Positions 7,782-9,619 of a stretch of 9,619 nucleotides of DNA are shown in pieces (positions within the stretch are counted from its first letter, which is position 1; each line of letters opens with the position of its first letter). The notes under the pieces were generated by a model. That model was not told the origin of the DNA. It was given only the letters and a program-made list of their open reading frames with translations, and made no database searches. This DNA comes from Ignavibacteria bacterium UBA6906 (GTDB lineage: Bacteria > Bacteroidota > Ignavibacteria > UBA10030 > UBA6906). The stretch covers positions 1 through 9,619 of the forward strand of contig DKBG01000159.1 in the NCBI GenBank assembly GCA_002451155.1, given 5' to 3'. The translations under genes and the position numbers were made by a program.

Positions 7782-8666
7782 ATGATGAAGCAGTCCCGGG
7801 TCCTCCGCATCCTCGAACCCTATCTGTACCTCTTCCCGACGATCATCGGGCTGGTTCTCTTCAGTGCCGGCGCCGTGGCCGCATCATTCTTCATGAGCTT
7901 CACGCGATGGGACATGGTCACTTCGCCTGAATGGGTCTGGCTTGACAACTATGTCAACCTGTGGCATTCAGATCTGTTCTGGGAAGTCTTCCGAAACACG
8001 TTCTATTTCGTCGTTCTCGCAGTTCCCCTGTCGATCGTGTGCTCCCTCGCCATGGCGCTTCTGGCCAATACCGGCCTGCGCGGTATTACACTTTTCCGCA
8101 CGGTGTATTTTCTGCCGGTTGTTTCCTCGATGATCGCTGTTGCCCTCGTCTGGAGCTGGATATTCAATCCTGAATACGGTCTCCTGAATTATCTGCTGCG
8201 CCTGTTATTCGGGGTCCAGGGGCCTGCCTGGCTTGACAGCACTGCCTGGGCACTCCCGGCAATGGTCATCGTGACGGTATGGAAGGGGCTGGGGTATTCC
8301 ATGGTGATCTTCCTCGCCGGCCTTCAGAATATCCCCCAGGATCTGTACAACGCTGCGACCATCGACGGGGCGGGCGTCTGGAAGAAATTTCGTCATATCA
8401 CGCTGCCAATGCTCTCCCCGACTACGTTCTTCATTCTCGTGATCACACTGATCAACGCGTTTCAGGTGTTCGAGCAGACCTACGTCCTCACAAAGGGAGG
8501 ACCGGCAAATTCGACGCTTACACTAAGCTATTACATCTACCAGAACGCATTCCAGTTTTTCCAGATGGGGAAGGCGGCTGCGGTTGCATACGTCCTTTTT
8601 GCGATTGTCTTCGGCGTGACGCTCGTCCAGTTCAGAGTCCAGAAGCGATGGGTGTTCTATGGCTAA
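7782..8666 (+). CDS. ABC sugar-type permease, MalF/UgpA-like subunit
   Basis: This 294-residue inner-membrane protein is one half of the transport channel. About six hydrophobic segments are visible (roughly 16-40, 71-95, 105-127, 155-179, 213-234, 265-286). The cytoplasmic EAA loop that docks the ATPase is clear at 188-213: LYNAATIDGAGVWKKF followed by HITLPMLSP. Length matches short MalF-like permeases of the UgpA/LacF/MsmF type, lacking the large periplasmic insert of enterobacterial MalF. The gene starts 3 bases after the enolase-superfamily stop and overlaps the next permease by 8 bases. With the binding protein at 4401-5711 and the next gene it makes an importer; no ATPase gene is in the window, and in this transporter class the ATPase is often shared and encoded elsewhere. 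Confidence 0.95.
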   Translation: MMKQSRVLRILEPYLYLFPTIIGLVLFSAGAVAASFFMSFTRWDMVTSPEWVWLDNYVNLWHSDLFWEVFRNTFYFVVLAVPLSIVCSLAMALLANTGLRGITLFRTVYFLPVVSSMIAVALVWSWIFNPEYGLLNYLLRLLFGVQGPAWLDSTAWALPAMVIVTVWKGLGYSMVIFLAGLQNIPQDLYNAATIDGAGVWKKFRHITLPMLSPTTFFILVITLINAFQVFEQTYVLTKGGPANSTLTLSYYIYQNAFQFFQMGKAAAVAYVLFAIVFGVTLVQFRVQKRWVFYG

Positions 8667-9486
8667 GGGACTCCGGGCGATCACGCGATATCTCCTCCTC
8701 CTTGCGGTTGCCGCTCTCATGGTGGGGCCGTTCCTCTGGATGCTGTCTACCTCACTGATGGGACGCGAGGAGATCTTCCAGTATCCGCCCAGGTGGATCC
8801 CGGATCAGGTCGATCTGAAGAACTACCGCGCCATCATGGAGGTTCTCCCGCTCGGGAAGATGCTGTTGAACAGCTTCACGATCGCCGTCAGTGCGACTAT
8901 CGGACAGCTCGTCAGCTGTACGCTCGCCGCATATGCATTTGCGAGGATGAAGTTCCGGGGGAAGAACGGGATCTACTTCGTACTGCTTGCGACGATGATT
9001 ATCCCGGCGCAGGTCACGATGATCCCTGTTTTTCTGATCATGAAATCCCTGGGCTGGATCGATACGCTGTATGCCCTCATTGTCCCTGCCTTTTTCGGAG
9101 GCGCCTTCGGAACGTTTCTTCTCCGGCAGTTCTTTTCCGCAATCCCCGCTGATCTGGAAGACGCGGCGCGGATCGACGGGTGCGGGAAATTCAGGATTCT
9201 CTGGTCGATTGTCCTTCCGCTGTCGAAACCTGCCCTGGCCACACTTGCCCTCTTCACCTTCATGACCTACTGGAACGATCTTCTCGGGCCGGTGATCTAT
9301 CTCTCGAGTGTGGAAAAGGCCACGTTGACGATTGGCCTCGCAAATCTTCAATCGGGCCTTATGACCACGAGGTACGACCTGCTCATGGCCGGGTCTGTGT
9401 TGAGTGTCCTGCCAATCCTGATCCTGCTGATCTTTGGCCAGCGGTGGTTCGTGAAAGGGATCGCGATGACGGGGCTGAAGGAATAA
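8659..9486 (+). CDS. ABC sugar-type permease, MalG/UgpE-like subunit
   Basis: This 275-residue protein is the second channel half of the importer. Hydrophobic segments lie near 11-32, 69-93, 104-126, 136-157, 190-210 and 242-262. Family landmarks are PFLWMLSTSL (24-33), AAYAFARMKFRGK (90-102), the EAA loop LEDAARIDGCGKF (166-178) ending in VLPLSKP (185-191), and the end FVKGIAMTGLKE, which closely follows the usual C-terminus of MalG-like permeases. The start codon lies inside the last codons of the first permease gene (8-base overlap), so the two are probably translated together in equal amounts. It is the last gene of the visible operon and is followed by non-coding repeats. Confidence 0.95.
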   Translation: MAKGLRAITRYLLLLAVAALMVGPFLWMLSTSLMGREEIFQYPPRWIPDQVDLKNYRAIMEVLPLGKMLLNSFTIAVSATIGQLVSCTLAAYAFARMKFRGKNGIYFVLLATMIIPAQVTMIPVFLIMKSLGWIDTLYALIVPAFFGGAFGTFLLRQFFSAIPADLEDAARIDGCGKFRILWSIVLPLSKPALATLALFTFMTYWNDLLGPVIYLSSVEKATLTIGLANLQSGLMTTRYDLLMAGSVLSVLPILILLIFGQRWFVKGIAMTGLKE

Positions 9487-9524
9487 CTGGTCTGAGAAAC
9501 CGGGGGCATAGGCCGGAAAGATAT

Positions 9525-9592
9525 TGCGGCTCCGAGAAGGCTGTCAGGTTTGTAGGGCGACCAGACTGGTAGCCCTACATCGTGGAGCCGCA
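9525..9592. repeat. Outer 9-bp inverted repeat flanking a palindrome
   Basis: TGCGGCTCC at 9525-9533 is matched exactly by its reverse complement GGAGCCGCA at 9584-9592, with a further possible G-U pair inside. The 50 bases between the arms contain the complete palindrome at 9551-9579. In single-stranded DNA or RNA this could fold as an outer stem with a second hairpin in its loop. It lies 39 bases after the last permease stop. No run of T follows, so a classical intrinsic terminator is not supported. Confidence 0.6.
9551..9579. repeat. REP-like imperfect palindrome, copy 1
   Basis: This 29-base element is symmetric around position 9565: the outer arms TGTAGGGC and GCCCTACA pair fully, then one G/A mismatch (9559/9571), then ACCAG pairs with CTGGT. 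It resembles repetitive extragenic palindromes that occur in many copies between genes. A related element starts 45 bases further on. Confidence 0.7.
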
Positions 9593-9595
9593 CCC

Positions 9596-9619
9596 TGTAG
9601 GTCGACCAGGTTGGTCGAC
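9596..9619. repeat. REP-like palindrome, copy 2 (cut by window edge)
   Basis: This element begins TGTAGG like copy 1 and contains arms GTCGACCA (9601-9608) and TGGTCGAC (9612-9619) around a 3-base loop. It matches copy 1 at 19 of 24 visible positions. Symmetry predicts that CTACA or similar follows just outside the window. The G-C pair at 9557/9573 of copy 1 becomes a T-A pair here (9602/9618), and the internal mismatch of copy 1 is a proper G-C pair. Confidence 0.65.

Noticed and set aside
8752..9351. 199-codon - strand frame opposite the second permease
   Set aside because: Its product is a highly charged, motif-free sequence (Glu/Arg/Asp-rich), the usual mirror of a hydrophobic membrane protein gene.
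9552..9578. Intrinsic transcription terminator of the operon
   Set aside because: The hairpin is strong, but it is followed by ACATCGTGG rather than a T-run, and the element is repeated nearby, which fits a palindromic repeat better. A role in termination is not excluded.
9551..9619. CRISPR array
   Set aside because: Only two diverged palindromic copies with 16 bases between them are seen; the copies are not near-identical, and no third copy or cas gene is in the window.

Overview
The window reads as one stretch of a bacterial chromosome, roughly 55-60% GC by eye, in which every convincing gene lies on the + strand. Gaps between genes are only about 2-20 bases, or the genes overlap (4399-4403 as TAATG; 8659-8666 by 8 bases). 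This layout fits a single operon whose promoter lies upstream of the window. The lipoprotein-type solute-binding protein, the Gfo/Idh/MocA oxidoreductases and the FG-GAP repeat protein fit a Gram-negative, probably uncultured environmental heterotroph. I cannot name the phylum from the sequence.

Layout: (1) 2-682, C-terminal part of a Gfo/Idh/MocA-type oxidoreductase cut by the window edge. (2) 692-3526, a 944-residue FG-GAP/VCBS-type beta-propeller protein with eleven DxDxDG calcium-loop motifs and no visible signal peptide. (3) 3529-4401, a nitrilase-superfamily carbon-nitrogen hydrolase with an intact Glu-Lys-Cys triad. (4) 4401-5711, a lipoprotein substrate-binding protein of a carbohydrate-type ABC importer. 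(5) 5731-6645, a second, divergent Gfo/Idh/MocA-like protein. (6) 6657-7778, an enolase-superfamily enzyme with the muconate-lactonizing (KxK...K) active-site pattern. (7, 8) 7782-8666 and 8659-9486, the two MalF/MalG-type permease subunits. (9) 9487-9619, a 133-base non-coding tail holding two related palindromic repeats, the first nested inside a 9-bp inverted repeat.

Taken together this looks like a carbohydrate or carbohydrate-derivative uptake and catabolism operon. The binding protein and two permeases import a substrate. The hydrolase could cut an amide or other C-N bond, the enolase-superfamily enzyme could epimerise, cycloisomerise or dehydrate an acid intermediate, and the two NAD(P)-type oxidoreductases could do redox or epimerisation steps. 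No ABC ATPase is present, so it is presumably supplied from elsewhere. The substrate cannot be read from the sequence. The points most worth a second look are the gene combination, the apparently cytosolic giant propeller protein, the degenerate Rossmann motif of the second oxidoreductase, and the palindrome pair with a compensatory base change.
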